Origin: Marispirochaeta sp963667435
Lineage (GTDB): Bacteria > Spirochaetota > Spirochaetia > JC444 > Marispirochaetaceae
Direction: 5' to 3'
NCBI GenBank assembly: GCA_963667435.1
Contig: OY763414.1
Coordinates: 1,736,001 to 1,800,000, forward strand
DNA: 64,000 nt
Part shown: positions 34,540 to 42,745 of the stretch, piece after piece
Layout: each line of letters begins with the position of its first letter
How positions within the stretch are numbered: position 1 is the first letter of the stretch
Made by a program: the position numbers and the translations under genes
Notes under the pieces: generated by a model
Seen by the model: the letters and a program-made list of their open reading frames with translations, nothing else
Databases searched by the model: none
Told to the model about the DNA's origin: nothing

Positions 34540-35336
34540 TAGAAATATCCTCGTCTTCTGTTTATGCTTGTCTCCAGAGGAAGAAAAATCAGTTTTTCCA
34601 GAAAGAGTCCAATAAGAGCAATAATAATAAGCACCCCGAAGGCCGAGGCATAATCCAGACTCCAACGGGATTGAAATAGGGAATATCCCAATCCAAAACC
34701 GCTACTGACAACAATCTCAGCAGAGATAAGCACTCGGAAGCCATTGGCGGCACCAATTCGAAGACCGTTTACCAGACCGAGAGCTGATCCAGGAAGGATA
34801 ATGCAGCGAAAAACCTGCCATCTGTCCAGTTCCATCATACTCACCGCCCGCAGAATCAGAGGGTCAATACCCCTGATGCCACCACGGGTGTTAATTGCAA
34901 TGGGAACAAAGACAGTAATCGCAATCATGAAAATGGTTGCACCGTTTCCAATACCAAAGAGAATCATAGCGATGGGAATCCAGGCGAGCCCGGGGATAAG
35001 CTGTAGAACAGTCAACATGGGAGTAAGAAGCCTGTCGGCAATTCTTGAAACACCGCACAGGATTCCCCAGAGTGTGCCGGATACAAGGGCAATCAGAAAC
35101 CCTGCGGACCAACGCAGCATGCTTATACCGGTATGTAGGGCCATTCCAACCTGAGAGCCGTTTCTTCGAAATATTGAAGCAAGGGCTTCCCAGGGATACG
35201 GAAAAGGCTTTCCGGCTGCTTCCCGCTGATATATGGCCAGCCCCAGCCAGACCAGTAGGATGAGCAGATACCCACTACCCTTCTCAAGAGACTCCCGTTT
35301 TTCAGTTTCTTTTTTAAACTGCTTGATTATACCCAA
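34539..35336 (-). CDS. ABC transporter permease (SsuC/TauC-like)
   Basis: 265 residues, about six TM segments. The EAA loop reads IDPLILRAVSMMELDRWQVF, followed by IILPGSALGLVNGLRIGA, as in SsuC/TauC permeases of the nitrate/sulfonate group. It starts only 3 nt after the stop of the 1461-residue activase gene and shares its stop with the ATPase start, so translation is coupled on both sides. Confidence 0.93.
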   Translation of the reverse strand: MGIIKQFKKETEKRESLEKGSGYLLILLVWLGLAIYQREAAGKPFPYPWEALASIFRRNGSQVGMALHTGISMLRWSAGFLIALVSGTLWGILCGVSRIADRLLTPMLTVLQLIPGLAWIPIAMILFGIGNGATIFMIAITVFVPIAINTRGGIRGIDPLILRAVSMMELDRWQVFRCIILPGSALGLVNGLRIGAANGFRVLISAEIVVSSGFGLGYSLFQSRWSLDYASAFGVLIIIALIGLFLEKLIFLPLETSINRRRGYF

Positions 35337-35339
35337 CTA

Positions 35340-38300
35340 TCAACTCTTCAGTACCGGCTCTCGGTTTTCTTCTGTTGATTCCTCTGACAGACTAAGCGTG
35401 GAAGGATCATCTTTGATAATTACCCGGGAGAGTTTCTGCTCTTCAATACCATCATGCTCAATCATGGAATCACCGGCATCCTTGTTGCGGAAGCGGAGTA
35501 CATTCAGCATAAAAATCTCAAGTTTACCCAGGATTGATGGAGGAAGCAGGTTTCCGTCAATCTCCACAGACATTACCGGAAAGTTACGCTCCCGAGCCCA
35601 GGGGGTGTAAATACCTTCAATTACCCGACCGATAAGGCAGGCAAAAGGTGAAATATTAACAATACCCGAGTAATCGTCCTCCATGGCCGTGGCTGCTGCA
35701 GCGGTAGAGATGGTGATCTCGGATTTAAGCTCGTGACTGACAAAGTGCTTTGCAGCGTTCTTCATAATCTTGTACATATCATGGGGAGTATGGGGAACCA
35801 GCCCGGTACTGTTCAGGATACCCATGATTTTGCTTTCCACCCACAGTTTATAGCGCCGCTCAATATGAAACCGGATAAACTGGGCGAAAATAGGACTGAA
35901 GAAACGACGGTAGAAGGGAATAAGTTTAAGCCGCTTCTTAAGATCATACTCCTTCACAAAATCAAGATACCAGATCCACTCCGTAATGCCCGCAACCTTG
36001 GCCATAATTCCATGACTGGCAAACTCACCTACCAGTTCGTCCACGGCGAAATCATCCCGGCGGACGTATATCTCTCCCACAATCAGCACCTTGGGTACAT
36101 CGTGCAGATTCTTCTTCAGCGGGATTTTTGTAATTTCACGGGCAATTCCCGTCAGTGTTGGCAGCATCTTTGTTGCTCCCTGACGTTCTGTTACCTCAAT
36201 CAGTCTGGTCCAGATATTATCAAAGGTCGCAAGGGCTTCCGTGGGCTTCTCCGCACAGGTTCTGAGAGCTGTTTCCACATCCTTCATGTAGTCTGAAGCG
36301 ACAAAAGACCACCAGACCTGTTTAGTCACTCCCGGTCCGAGTTCGTTGTAGGAGTTGTCGGCATCCAGAGTGAATACAACCACATTTTCCAACTGCAGAT
36401 CCTTGAAAAGGTTCTGGTAGAACACAAAGTACTGTCCTGTACGGCAGGGTCCCCGGGTGGTGGGAACAAAGAGCATGTAGATCTCGTCCTTGCGGTACTG
36501 ATCAGAATTGAAAAATTTCAGAGCGCTGCCCAGAACAAGATGACTGGGAACACACTCCTTGCCGGAAGCATGGTTTCGCGCCATCTGCAGAGTAAGGTGA
36601 TCTGCCACCGGCATGGCCATGGCATTCCATCCGGCACCTCTCATGGCCGCAGCCGTAAGCTCAACACCAATACGCCCCATATTGGAGAGAAGAACCTTCA
36701 CCCGCGGGTTGTTTTTGATTTCTATCCGCTCACCGGACTGTTCGTTACTGATATAGATATCATCGCCGTTCTCATTCATAAAACGGAGGCCGTTGTCATA
36801 ACGCTGATCCCGCAGGTCTTTAATCTTCGAACGGTAGCCCTCGATAATATCCAGGAATGCCTCAACCCTGGTGTCCACGCCAGCATCGGCTGAATGGCTG
36901 TCCAGCTCAAGGATCAGGAATGGTTTTATGCCCATAATCCATTTGAGATAGTGGAGCATAAAGCTGTCGGGAGCACAGCTGAAGTTGGTTATCCAGGTAA
37001 CATATATATTGAGCTCATCCTTCAGCAGTTCCGCAGCCTTCATATCCAGCTGACCGTAATACCAGTACATGTTGGGGAATATTTCCCGATCTTTCATTAC
37101 CAGTATGTCAAAGGGCACAACAGTAAAACCCCGGGAAGTAAATTTCCTTGGGATACCCATATTGGCATCCTGAGTAAACGCATTGTAGGGACGGCCAAGA
37201 ATTGCAATAACCGGTTCCTTCTGTTTACGGGACCATTCAAGGGCTTCCTGTCCCAGATTCTCGCAGGCCTTGAAGTAGGCATTCTGCTTTGCCAGGGCCT
37301 TGTCAAAGGCGGCCTGTCCCTCGATTGCAGAAAATCCCAGATCTTCCGCAAGAGACTGAAAGTATTCACCGGCTTTTTTCAGTCCGTACATAAGGCTTAC
37401 CACAGGGCTGAGGATGCGTTTCTCCTCTATTTCCGGGAAAGCTTTTTTAATGTAGTAAGGCAAGGTCTGCGTAATGGGGCAGAAGTTACCGGGCATACCC
37501 TCTTCCAGGGTTTCAAGATCCCGGAAATGGGGAAGAAAGAGGTAATCCACCCCTTTGTCGATCATATTCTGCACAGCCCCGTGGGCGATTTCCGCGGGAA
37601 AACAGTAGGCAGACTCCGTCCGTGCAGCTCCTTCGGCGGAAATCTCCTCGCTGAGAACAGTCTCAATTCCCAATTCATGAAAATACCAGCTGTACAGGGG
37701 CCACAGGGTATAGACCGAAAAAGCCTTTGGTACGCCGACTATAAAATCCCGCCGCTTTTTAAGGCTGGAGGCGTCAGGCACACAGGTTTCGAAAAGGAGC
37801 TTGTTTCGTTCTGCAACCCAGTCGCGAACCTGGTCTTCTTCCACTACTTTCTTCCTGCGCATGTTGGCATACTTGTTACAGCGGCCGCCGAACATATACT
37901 TATGGCCGTTTACATTCAGCACTTTTACAGGACAGTAGTTATCACAGCTGCCGCACTTGAATTCCCGTTCATACACGATTTCTGAATTGAGAATTGAGTC
38001 CAGATCAAAGCTGCCCTCTTCAAGAAGGCCGTCATTGAATTTCTGCTGGGCAAGCAGGGCAACACCGAAACAGCCCATGAGTTCCGGGTCCGGGGGTACA
38101 AGAATGTCCTTGTTCAGAAGCATGGCAAAAGCCATGGGCACAGCCCGGTTCTTTGCAACTCCCCCCTGGAGTACAATACGCTGACCAATGGTTCTGTTTC
38201 CCACCACCCGGTTCAGATAGTTTGAAACAATGGAGGTAATGAGCCCGGCGGTAATATCCTCCCTGCCGGCGCCCTGCTGGATGGCGTTACGTATATCGGA

Positions 38301-39725
38301 ATTTATAAAAGCGGAACAGTGCTCGCCGAATTTAAGAGGCTCCGCTGCGGCTATGGCAATGTCGGCGATATCCTCCACCTGTTTGATATTGAGATCACCC
38401 GCCGCTGACTCTTCAAGGAAGCTGCCGGTTCCGGCGGAACAGGCCTCATTCATAGCATAGTCGATAGGCACCTTGTTCTGAAGGTGCACATATTTTGCAT
38501 CCTGTCCGCCGATCTCAAAAATAGTATCTATCTTATCGTCGTAGAAAGTTGTTCCCACTGCATGAGCGATAATTTCATTGTAAATTCCCGGAGTCTCCAG
38601 GAAAACACCAAGAATCTCGCGGGAGGATCCGGTGGTGGCGGCGAGACGGATTTTAACAGTCTCGTCTCCGATAGATTCTTTTATCTGTTTTTTAAGCTCA
38701 ACAATACAGCCCTTAAGGGCCTTTACAGGATCTCCATGGGTACGACCGTAGTAGCTGGCTGCAATTTCATGGGTTTCCGCATCGATAAGACAGGCCTTGG
38801 TTGTCGTGGATCCACCATCTACACCAAGCAGATACTCCCTGCAGGATTTTACCGTGCCCTTGCGGCTGGGAATAAAAGTAACCTTATCCTCTGCGGTTTT
38901 CAGGCTCTTGAAACGGCTGAAGGCAATCCGGGATTCTTTTACCAGATTTTCCATAGAAGGAAGAGCCGACCCGCTTTCTGCAGCGATAATTGCGGCACCA
39001 AAGGCCTCAAAATACCCTGCCTCTGCCGGAACAATAAACTCTACATCCGGAAGCTTTTTGCGGATAAACTCTATGATATGGCTGTTCAGGGTGATTCCAC
39101 CGGTAAGCAGAACGCGCCCGGAACTGATTCGGGCCTTCTTGAGAAAGTCCATAACCTTGGTAGCCATTACATCCGAGAGAGAAAGAACAATATCACCCTT
39201 GGTAGCTTCACCTTTGTTCAGCCTGTGGGTACAGTCGGACTTCATGAATACCGAGCAGCGGCTGGAAAGTTTACAAACCTTACTCTCTTCCGGGATTGAG
39301 TTGATATCGCCTATCTTCATATCCATCCGGCCCAGCTGCTGCTGGAAAAACTCACCCGTGCCGCTGAAACACTTGTTGCCGGTAAAGCTGGTTATAATTC
39401 GGTTTTCCCTGTCGATTGTGTAGACAACAAGGTTCTCACCGCCCATGGCAACAACAGCCTGAACACCTTCTTCTCCAAGCTGGTTCAGAGCTGCTTCTAT
39501 ACAGAGGGGTTCAATGGCGGTGTTTACATTTACCAGGTGCCGGCCTTCCGTACCGGTTGCCAGGGTCAGAACATCTTCCGGAAGCTCCCGGGTGTTAAGG
39601 ATTTTGCGCAGTGTATCGATGAAATTCCCCTCATGGGGTTCGACTACATTCCAGACAACCTTGCCCCCATCAATCATCGTAACCTTGACGGAGGTAGAAC
39701 CTATATTAATCCCGAGACTGTTCAT
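35340..39725 (-). CDS. Giant acyl-CoA dehydratase activase / 2-hydroxyacyl-CoA dehydratase-like Fe-S protein
   Basis: 1461 residues. Two BcrAD/BadFG/HgdC ATPase domains come first. Domain 1 (about 3-250) has LGINIGSTSVKV, cluster Cys near 119 (NKCFSGTGEFF) and 157 (RCSVFMKSD). Domain 2 (about 298-560) has LGVDGGSTTTKA, IGGQDAKY, and Cys near 429 (ACSAGTGSFLEE) and 470 (HCSAFINSD). A four-Cys region follows (CGSCDNYCP near 591-598, then GRCNKYAN). The DUF2229-type middle (VGVPKAFSVYTLWPLY...) and a C-terminal HgdB-like part (GKECVPSHLVLGS, TRGPCRTGQYFVFYQNLF) complete it. Known relatives use ATP hydrolysis to push electrons at very low potential into double-cubane or dehydratase clusters. The reaction of this large fused family is not established. 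It heads an operon with a complete ABC importer and has a Fur-type box upstream. Confidence 0.92.
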   Translation of the reverse strand: MNSLGINIGSTSVKVTMIDGGKVVWNVVEPHEGNFIDTLRKILNTRELPEDVLTLATGTEGRHLVNVNTAIEPLCIEAALNQLGEEGVQAVVAMGGENLVVYTIDRENRIITSFTGNKCFSGTGEFFQQQLGRMDMKIGDINSIPEESKVCKLSSRCSVFMKSDCTHRLNKGEATKGDIVLSLSDVMATKVMDFLKKARISSGRVLLTGGITLNSHIIEFIRKKLPDVEFIVPAEAGYFEAFGAAIIAAESGSALPSMENLVKESRIAFSRFKSLKTAEDKVTFIPSRKGTVKSCREYLLGVDGGSTTTKACLIDAETHEIAASYYGRTHGDPVKALKGCIVELKKQIKESIGDETVKIRLAATTGSSREILGVFLETPGIYNEIIAHAVGTTFYDDKIDTIFEIGGQDAKYVHLQNKVPIDYAMNEACSAGTGSFLEESAAGDLNIKQVEDIADIAIAAAEPLKFGEHCSAFINSDIRNAIQQGAGREDITAGLITSIVSNYLNRVVGNRTIGQRIVLQGGVAKNRAVPMAFAMLLNKDILVPPDPELMGCFGVALLAQQKFNDGLLEEGSFDLDSILNSEIVYEREFKCGSCDNYCPVKVLNVNGHKYMFGGRCNKYANMRRKKVVEEDQVRDWVAERNKLLFETCVPDASSLKKRRDFIVGVPKAFSVYTLWPLYSWYFHELGIETVLSEEISAEGAARTESAYCFPAEIAHGAVQNMIDKGVDYLFLPHFRDLETLEEGMPGNFCPITQTLPYYIKKAFPEIEEKRILSPVVSLMYGLKKAGEYFQSLAEDLGFSAIEGQAAFDKALAKQNAYFKACENLGQEALEWSRKQKEPVIAILGRPYNAFTQDANMGIPRKFTSRGFTVVPFDILVMKDREIFPNMYWYYGQLDMKAAELLKDELNIYVTWITNFSCAPDSFMLHYLKWIMGIKPFLILELDSHSADAGVDTRVEAFLDIIEGYRSKIKDLRDQRYDNGLRFMNENGDDIYISNEQSGERIEIKNNPRVKVLLSNMGRIGVELTAAAMRGAGWNAMAMPVADHLTLQMARNHASGKECVPSHLVLGSALKFFNSDQYRKDEIYMLFVPTTRGPCRTGQYFVFYQNLFKDLQLENVVVFTLDADNSYNELGPGVTKQVWWSFVASDYMKDVETALRTCAEKPTEALATFDNIWTRLIEVTERQGATKMLPTLTGIAREITKIPLKKNLHDVPKVLIVGEIYVRRDDFAVDELVGEFASHGIMAKVAGITEWIWYLDFVKEYDLKKRLKLIPFYRRFFSPIFAQFIRFHIERRYKLWVESKIMGILNSTGLVPHTPHDMYKIMKNAAKHFVSHELKSEITISTAAAATAMEDDYSGIVNISPFACLIGRVIEGIYTPWARERNFPVMSVEIDGNLLPPSILGKLEIFMLNVLRFRNKDAGDSMIEHDGIEEQKLSRVIIKDDPSTLSLSEESTEENREPVLKS

Positions 39726-39771
39726 GGCTGTTTTTCCTATTGCATTTCAAGAACCGTTACCGGCAGCATAT

Positions 39772-39788
39772 TTAAGAATCATTCTTAA
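39772..39788. promoter_or_regulatory. Fur/PerR-family-like operator upstream of the activase-ABC operon
   Basis: TTAAGAAT-C-ATTCTTAA is a perfect 17-bp palindrome, 47-63 bp before the start codon of the giant gene. Its core has the 7-1-7 form xxxxAAT-n-ATTxxxx shared by Fur, PerR, Zur and related repressors. A TAAATA immediately leftward could be the -10 box. Regulation by iron, peroxide or another metal is inferred. Confidence 0.6.
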
Positions 39789-39846
39789 CGCGCTACGCAC
39801 GATAAAATATAATCTCACATTGATCTGGGCTATTCAAGTAGCTGAT

Positions 39847-41595
39847 TTACAGTGCGCCTCTTTTTTCCAGATAGGAAGATATTATCATATTTCTGGTGAT
39901 ATATCCCGAAATTCCGTCTTTTCCCCGGACAACAAGAATACTGCAATGAAGGGATTTCATCCGGTCCAGAGCTTCCACAAGGTTCCGTTCCGCAGAAATT
40001 GCAATATTCCGTCGGGTGTAGAGCCCGTCTATGGTTTCGGAGGGCTCAACACATGCCTTATAGAGTTCCTCATAACTTATAGTCCCTAACAACCGGCCGT
40101 CTTCAACAACCGGCAAAATACCCAAGGATTTGCTGTGCATAATCTCAAGAACCTTTTCAATGGACTGATCAGGCGAACAGTACAGTAGTTCCTCTCGAAG
40201 AACATCCGCCACCTGCATGGTCTTGAAAATCGGAATACGTTTGTCTAACTGAATCATGATACCCCGACGGGTGAGCTTTTTAGTATAGATTGTCTCTCCA
40301 TAGAAGCGGACAGTAACAAAATGAGCAACGACAACACTAAGCATGAGGGGCAGCATAATATTGTAATTCCGCGTCATCTCAAAGATCATGATAATAGCCG
40401 TAAGACTGGCGCCGGTAACCCCGGAAACCATAGCAGCCATTCCAACAATGGCATAGGCGGAAGGACGGGCAGTGACTTCGGGGAAAAACTCATTCACCAG
40501 CAGGCCGAGGGCAGCTCCCGTGGCGGCTCCAAGGAAGAGCGAGGGGGCAAAAATACCACCGCTACCGCCGGATGCCAGGGTAAGCGAAGCAGCCAGAATT
40601 TTCAGAAAAATAAGCAGCAGGACTACCAGCAGATGAGGGTGATTGTTGGACAGGACCTCCGTCAGAAAAGCATAGCCTACTCCAAACACGTAGTACTGGC
40701 CTAGCACTTTCAGACAGAACAGACCGATGCAGCCCACCAGGATTCCTCCTGCCACAGCCTTGATGGTGGCATGAATACGTATCCGGTCGAAAAAGTCCTC
40801 CACCGCATAGAGAGCGCGAATAAAGCCGATGGCTATAACCCCGGCTGCCAGTCCCAGAATAAGATAAAAGATTAATTCCCGGGAGGATACAAATGAATAC
40901 ATGGGAAGTATGAAAGCGGGGCTTGATCCGAGGATAAGAGTGGATATATGCGTTGCGATTATGGATGAGATAACCAGGGGCATGATGGTCATAATGCTGT
41001 ACTCCGGCAGAACCAGCTCCAGTGCAAACATTATCCCCCCAATAGGCGCATTAAAGGTTCCTCCGATACTGCCTGCCACACCGGCACCTACAAGGATAAT
41101 CACCTCCCTGGGAGCAAGTTTAAGCAACTGCCCCAGAGATGACCCGAAGCTTGCACCGATCTGTACAATCGGCCCTTCCCGTCCCACGGAACCTCCGGAA
41201 CCGATGGTAATAGCCGAAGCCAGAGATTTGACCAGAGCCACCACGGGACGAATTCTTCCGCGGTTCTCCATAACCGCCGCCATCACCTCAGGAACTCCAT
41301 GTCCTTTTGCTTCAGGAGCGAAGCGTCGGGTAAGCCAGTCAGCCAGGGCAATCCCCACTGCAGGGACAAGAACAACAAGCCATCCCCAGCGGGAGATAAA
41401 AGCTTCTTCAGAGTTATAGAAAGGCGAAAGAGTTCCGCGAAACAGCAGGTTATGAAAAAATCCAATGAGGTATCGAAAAAATACCGCGCCGAAGCCGGAA
41501 ATAATACCCACCAGAACCGCCAGAAAACTGATCAAAAAGGTTCGGTGAAGCCGTTCAAAATCTTCATCTTTCAGGTACAGATCGTTGGTAGTCAT
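39847..41595 (-). CDS. ClC-family chloride channel/antiporter with CBS domains
   Basis: 582 residues. The ClC core (about 20-445) contains GSGGSVGREGPIVQIGA, with the gating Glu of the GREGP motif, and GSGGIFAPSLFLGA. The C-terminus (about 460-575) is a pair of CBS domains (VLEIMHSKSLGILPVVEDG, then SILVVRGKDGISG), which bind adenine nucleotides. The GREGP form points to a chloride/proton type rather than the fluoride-specific branch. Likely roles are acid or osmotic adjustment. The gene stands alone, 121 bp upstream of the giant gene's start. Confidence 0.93.
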   Translation of the reverse strand: MTTNDLYLKDEDFERLHRTFLISFLAVLVGIISGFGAVFFRYLIGFFHNLLFRGTLSPFYNSEEAFISRWGWLVVLVPAVGIALADWLTRRFAPEAKGHGVPEVMAAVMENRGRIRPVVALVKSLASAITIGSGGSVGREGPIVQIGASFGSSLGQLLKLAPREVIILVGAGVAGSIGGTFNAPIGGIMFALELVLPEYSIMTIMPLVISSIIATHISTLILGSSPAFILPMYSFVSSRELIFYLILGLAAGVIAIGFIRALYAVEDFFDRIRIHATIKAVAGGILVGCIGLFCLKVLGQYYVFGVGYAFLTEVLSNNHPHLLVVLLLIFLKILAASLTLASGGSGGIFAPSLFLGAATGAALGLLVNEFFPEVTARPSAYAIVGMAAMVSGVTGASLTAIIMIFEMTRNYNIMLPLMLSVVVAHFVTVRFYGETIYTKKLTRRGIMIQLDKRIPIFKTMQVADVLREELLYCSPDQSIEKVLEIMHSKSLGILPVVEDGRLLGTISYEELYKACVEPSETIDGLYTRRNIAISAERNLVEALDRMKSLHCSILVVRGKDGISGYITRNMIISSYLEKRGAL

Positions 41596-41661
41596 TCAGG
41601 AGTCTCACTTTTCTCACCATATAAACCATGCAGAGCATACTTTTACGGGGAAGTTGTTTTT

Positions 41662-41801
41662 CCAGTTACTGGATTTTCAAATACCGGAGAGAATCACTGG
41701 AAACCAGTAATCCGCGGTTCGGACTTGTGGTACCACCCGGAAAAAACGGAGATCGCCGGAAGAACGCCGACGAAGGACCCCACTACAGGTGGTCAGACCA
41801 C
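41662..41801. other. Hairpin-rich intergenic segment
   Basis: Four small perfect inverted repeats lie within 140 nt: CCAGTTACTGG (41662-41672), ACTGG-AAA-CCAGT (41696-41708), GTGGTACCAC (41727-41736) and GTGGT-CAG-ACCAC (41789-41801). On the minus strand this is the upstream leader of the ClC gene. No known riboswitch fits; its density of hairpins suggests a structured RNA or regulatory DNA. Confidence 0.35.
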
Positions 41802-41850
41802 TTTCTTTAGGATACCACGGTTTTAGTAATGAGAAAAGGATTTTTTATCT

Positions 41851-42702
41851 TCATTCCCCGCTGATTTCATTCAGCCGGTCAAGGACTGAATTAAAGGGGG
41901 GCAGCTCTTTTTCCCCTTTAAACAGGACAAGCCTGTCATAAATATCACGAGCGGCAAGATGGAACTCTCCCGGCAGGCCGGCAGAGGCAAATGTTGCGGA
42001 AATCTCCTCCATTTCGCCGGAAAACCGCCAGGCTTTGGCAGTAACTTTACGAACCTTCTCAACTACTTCATCGTAGTAATCGGAACCGTTTCTGCTCCAC
42101 TGTCGCTGTAGAACTTCCATAACCCCCAGAGACTCAGCCGCTGCGGTAACCGCACAGAGAAGAGCAATGGTGCCTTTGGTATTGGCTGCAAAGCACATCT
42201 TCAACGCAGAAGCCCTGCCCGGTTCATCCCCGATAACCTCAGTTTCCAGGGGACCGTCGCGGAAACAATCGGCAACAGTCTGTGCATCCTCACCGGACAG
42301 ATAAAGATAGGTGGAGTTACTGTTCCACGCAGGAAGACCGATGATTCCCCCGTCCACATACCGGGCGCCCGCGGCAGTAACAATTTTACCGACTTCCAGG
42401 GAGTGTTGGGGTGAAACAGCGTTAACATCGGCATATATACCGGTATACCTTAGGTCAGCAACCTGACGGGCAATATCCAACGCCGTATGGGGCGGACATA
42501 CGCTTACAATAATCTCACAATACTTACAGAACTCCTCAAGGGAGGGAAAAGCCTTAAGACCGTACTTTTCTGCCCTGGACTGAGTATCCCGGCTACGACC
42601 TGCACTGACCCAGCAGGGAGTGCAGCCGGTCTCTTTTGCAGAAAAGGCCAGAGAAATACCCATTGCTCCGGGGTGCAAAAAACCAATTCGTACATTGTCC
42701 AT
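41851..42702 (-). CDS. NAD(P)-binding dehydrogenase with DUF1932 C-terminal domain
   Basis: 283 residues from the ATG at 42702, which follows AAGGAG by 7 nt and begins at the Rossmann fold (VRIGFLHPGAMGISLAFSAKETG); an earlier ATG at 42732 lacks this support. The first 165 residues are like 6-phosphogluconate/3-hydroxyisobutyrate dehydrogenases (VDGGIIGLPAW, LKMCFAANTKGTIALL with the catalytic-type Lys). The helical C-terminus fits DUF1932. Substrate unknown; beta-hydroxyacid oxidation is the family theme. Confidence 0.85.
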   Translation of the reverse strand: MDNVRIGFLHPGAMGISLAFSAKETGCTPCWVSAGRSRDTQSRAEKYGLKAFPSLEEFCKYCEIIVSVCPPHTALDIARQVADLRYTGIYADVNAVSPQHSLEVGKIVTAAGARYVDGGIIGLPAWNSNSTYLYLSGEDAQTVADCFRDGPLETEVIGDEPGRASALKMCFAANTKGTIALLCAVTAAAESLGVMEVLQRQWSRNGSDYYDEVVEKVRKVTAKAWRFSGEMEEISATFASAGLPGEFHLAARDIYDRLVLFKGEKELPPFNSVLDRLNEISGE

Positions 42703-42745
42703 ATCTGTTCTCCTTGCCACCTCAGGCAGCACATATCAGGAAATG

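Noticed and set aside
36894..37985. 363-codon plus-strand open frame, and several neighbours in 35.7-39.4 kb
   Set aside because: They are antisense to the giant activase gene, have no ribosome sites or domains, and the minus-strand protein is clearly real across the whole stretch.
41596..41700. Fluoride riboswitch upstream of the ClC gene
   Set aside because: The conserved crcB-motif sequence is absent and the protein has the GREGP chloride-type motif.
41720..41745. T-box riboswitch on the minus strand (GGGTGGTACCAC)
   Set aside because: Only the core resembles a T-box; no Stem I, specifier loop or terminator pair is visible, and a ClC gene is an unlikely target. Kept only as part of the structured-region finding.
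41299..41826. 175-codon plus-strand frame
   Set aside because: Its first half is antisense to the ClC gene. The last part reads somewhat protein-like, but no start, ribosome site or family could be found.
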